Below, piece by piece: positions 7,308 through 7,314 of a stretch of DNA of 7,314 bases. Source of the DNA: Bacilli bacterium (GTDB lineage Bacteria > Bacillota_I > Bacilli_A > RFN20 > CAG-288); contig JAQWCB010000044.1 in NCBI GenBank assembly GCA_028707375.1, positions 1-7,314 on the forward strand. The letters run 5' to 3'. Each line of letters opens with the position of its first letter. Position 1 is the first letter of the stretch. Both the position numbers and the translations under genes were made by a program. The notes below the pieces were generated by a model. It searched no databases. It had not been told where the DNA came from and saw only the letters and a program-made list of their open reading frames with translations.

Positions 7308-7314
7308 CTCCCTT
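7308..7314 (-). promoter_or_regulatory. rplA ribosome binding site (decides the start)
   Basis: AAGGGAG lies at the very edge of the window. Counted from GGGAG, spacing is 7 bases to the ATG at 7300 and only 1 to the ATG at 7306, which favours the former. The same AAGGGAGAAT string precedes rpoB. Confidence 0.7.

Noticed and set aside
1..7314. A previously undescribed system in the window
   Set aside because: Every long stretch is accounted for by standard ribosomal and RNA polymerase genes in the usual order, and gaps are too short for hidden genes. Only the RNA structures between genes remain open.

Overview
The window is an ordinary, highly conserved housekeeping locus of a low-GC bacterium of the Firmicutes/Bacilli type. 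All genes are on the minus strand, so transcription runs from high to low coordinates: rplA (ribosomal protein L1), rplJ (L10), rplL (L7/L12), rpoB (RNA polymerase beta), then the 5' part of rpoC (beta'), which leaves the window at position 1. rplK would be expected just beyond position 7314.

Affiliation is inferred from composition (AT-rich, but with ordinary use of codons such as CGC and GCG), strong AGGAGG-type ribosome binding sites, Firmicutes-like beta and beta' sequences, and the absence of the methyltransferase gene that Bacillus carries between rplL and rpoB. Tryptophan is encoded by TGG and no in-frame TGA occurs, so the code looks standard. This argues against Mycoplasma/Spiroplasma and fits Acholeplasma-like, Erysipelotrichia-like or related uncultured Bacilli. 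RpoB has asparagine (N501) where E. coli has His526, a feature described in Mollicutes that are naturally insensitive to rifampicin.

Layout: 7300-6620 rplA; 6619-6434 a leader with a recognisable L10-binding element (kink-turn type), then an AU-rich hairpin with a U-rich tail, then a small hairpin that takes in part of the rplJ ribosome binding site; 6433-5942 rplJ; 5941-5876 a short gap with a palindrome over the rplJ stop codon and a stem that places the rplL ribosome binding site in its loop; 5875-5504 rplL; 5503-5291 a 213-base gap with two hairpins, one a perfect 26-base palindrome; 5290-1610 rpoB; 1607-1 rpoC (partial), only 2 bases after the rpoB stop.

The genes work as a unit. L10 and L7/L12 form the ribosomal stalk, L1 forms the opposite protuberance, and beta/beta' form the RNA polymerase catalytic core. 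The L10 leader implies feedback control of rplJ-rplL by the L10-L12 complex, and the hairpins between rplL and rpoB are well placed to lower or process transcription into the polymerase genes. I see no mobile element, CRISPR array, tRNA, rRNA or novel gene system. The points of interest are RNA structures between genes and residue-level features of beta and beta'.
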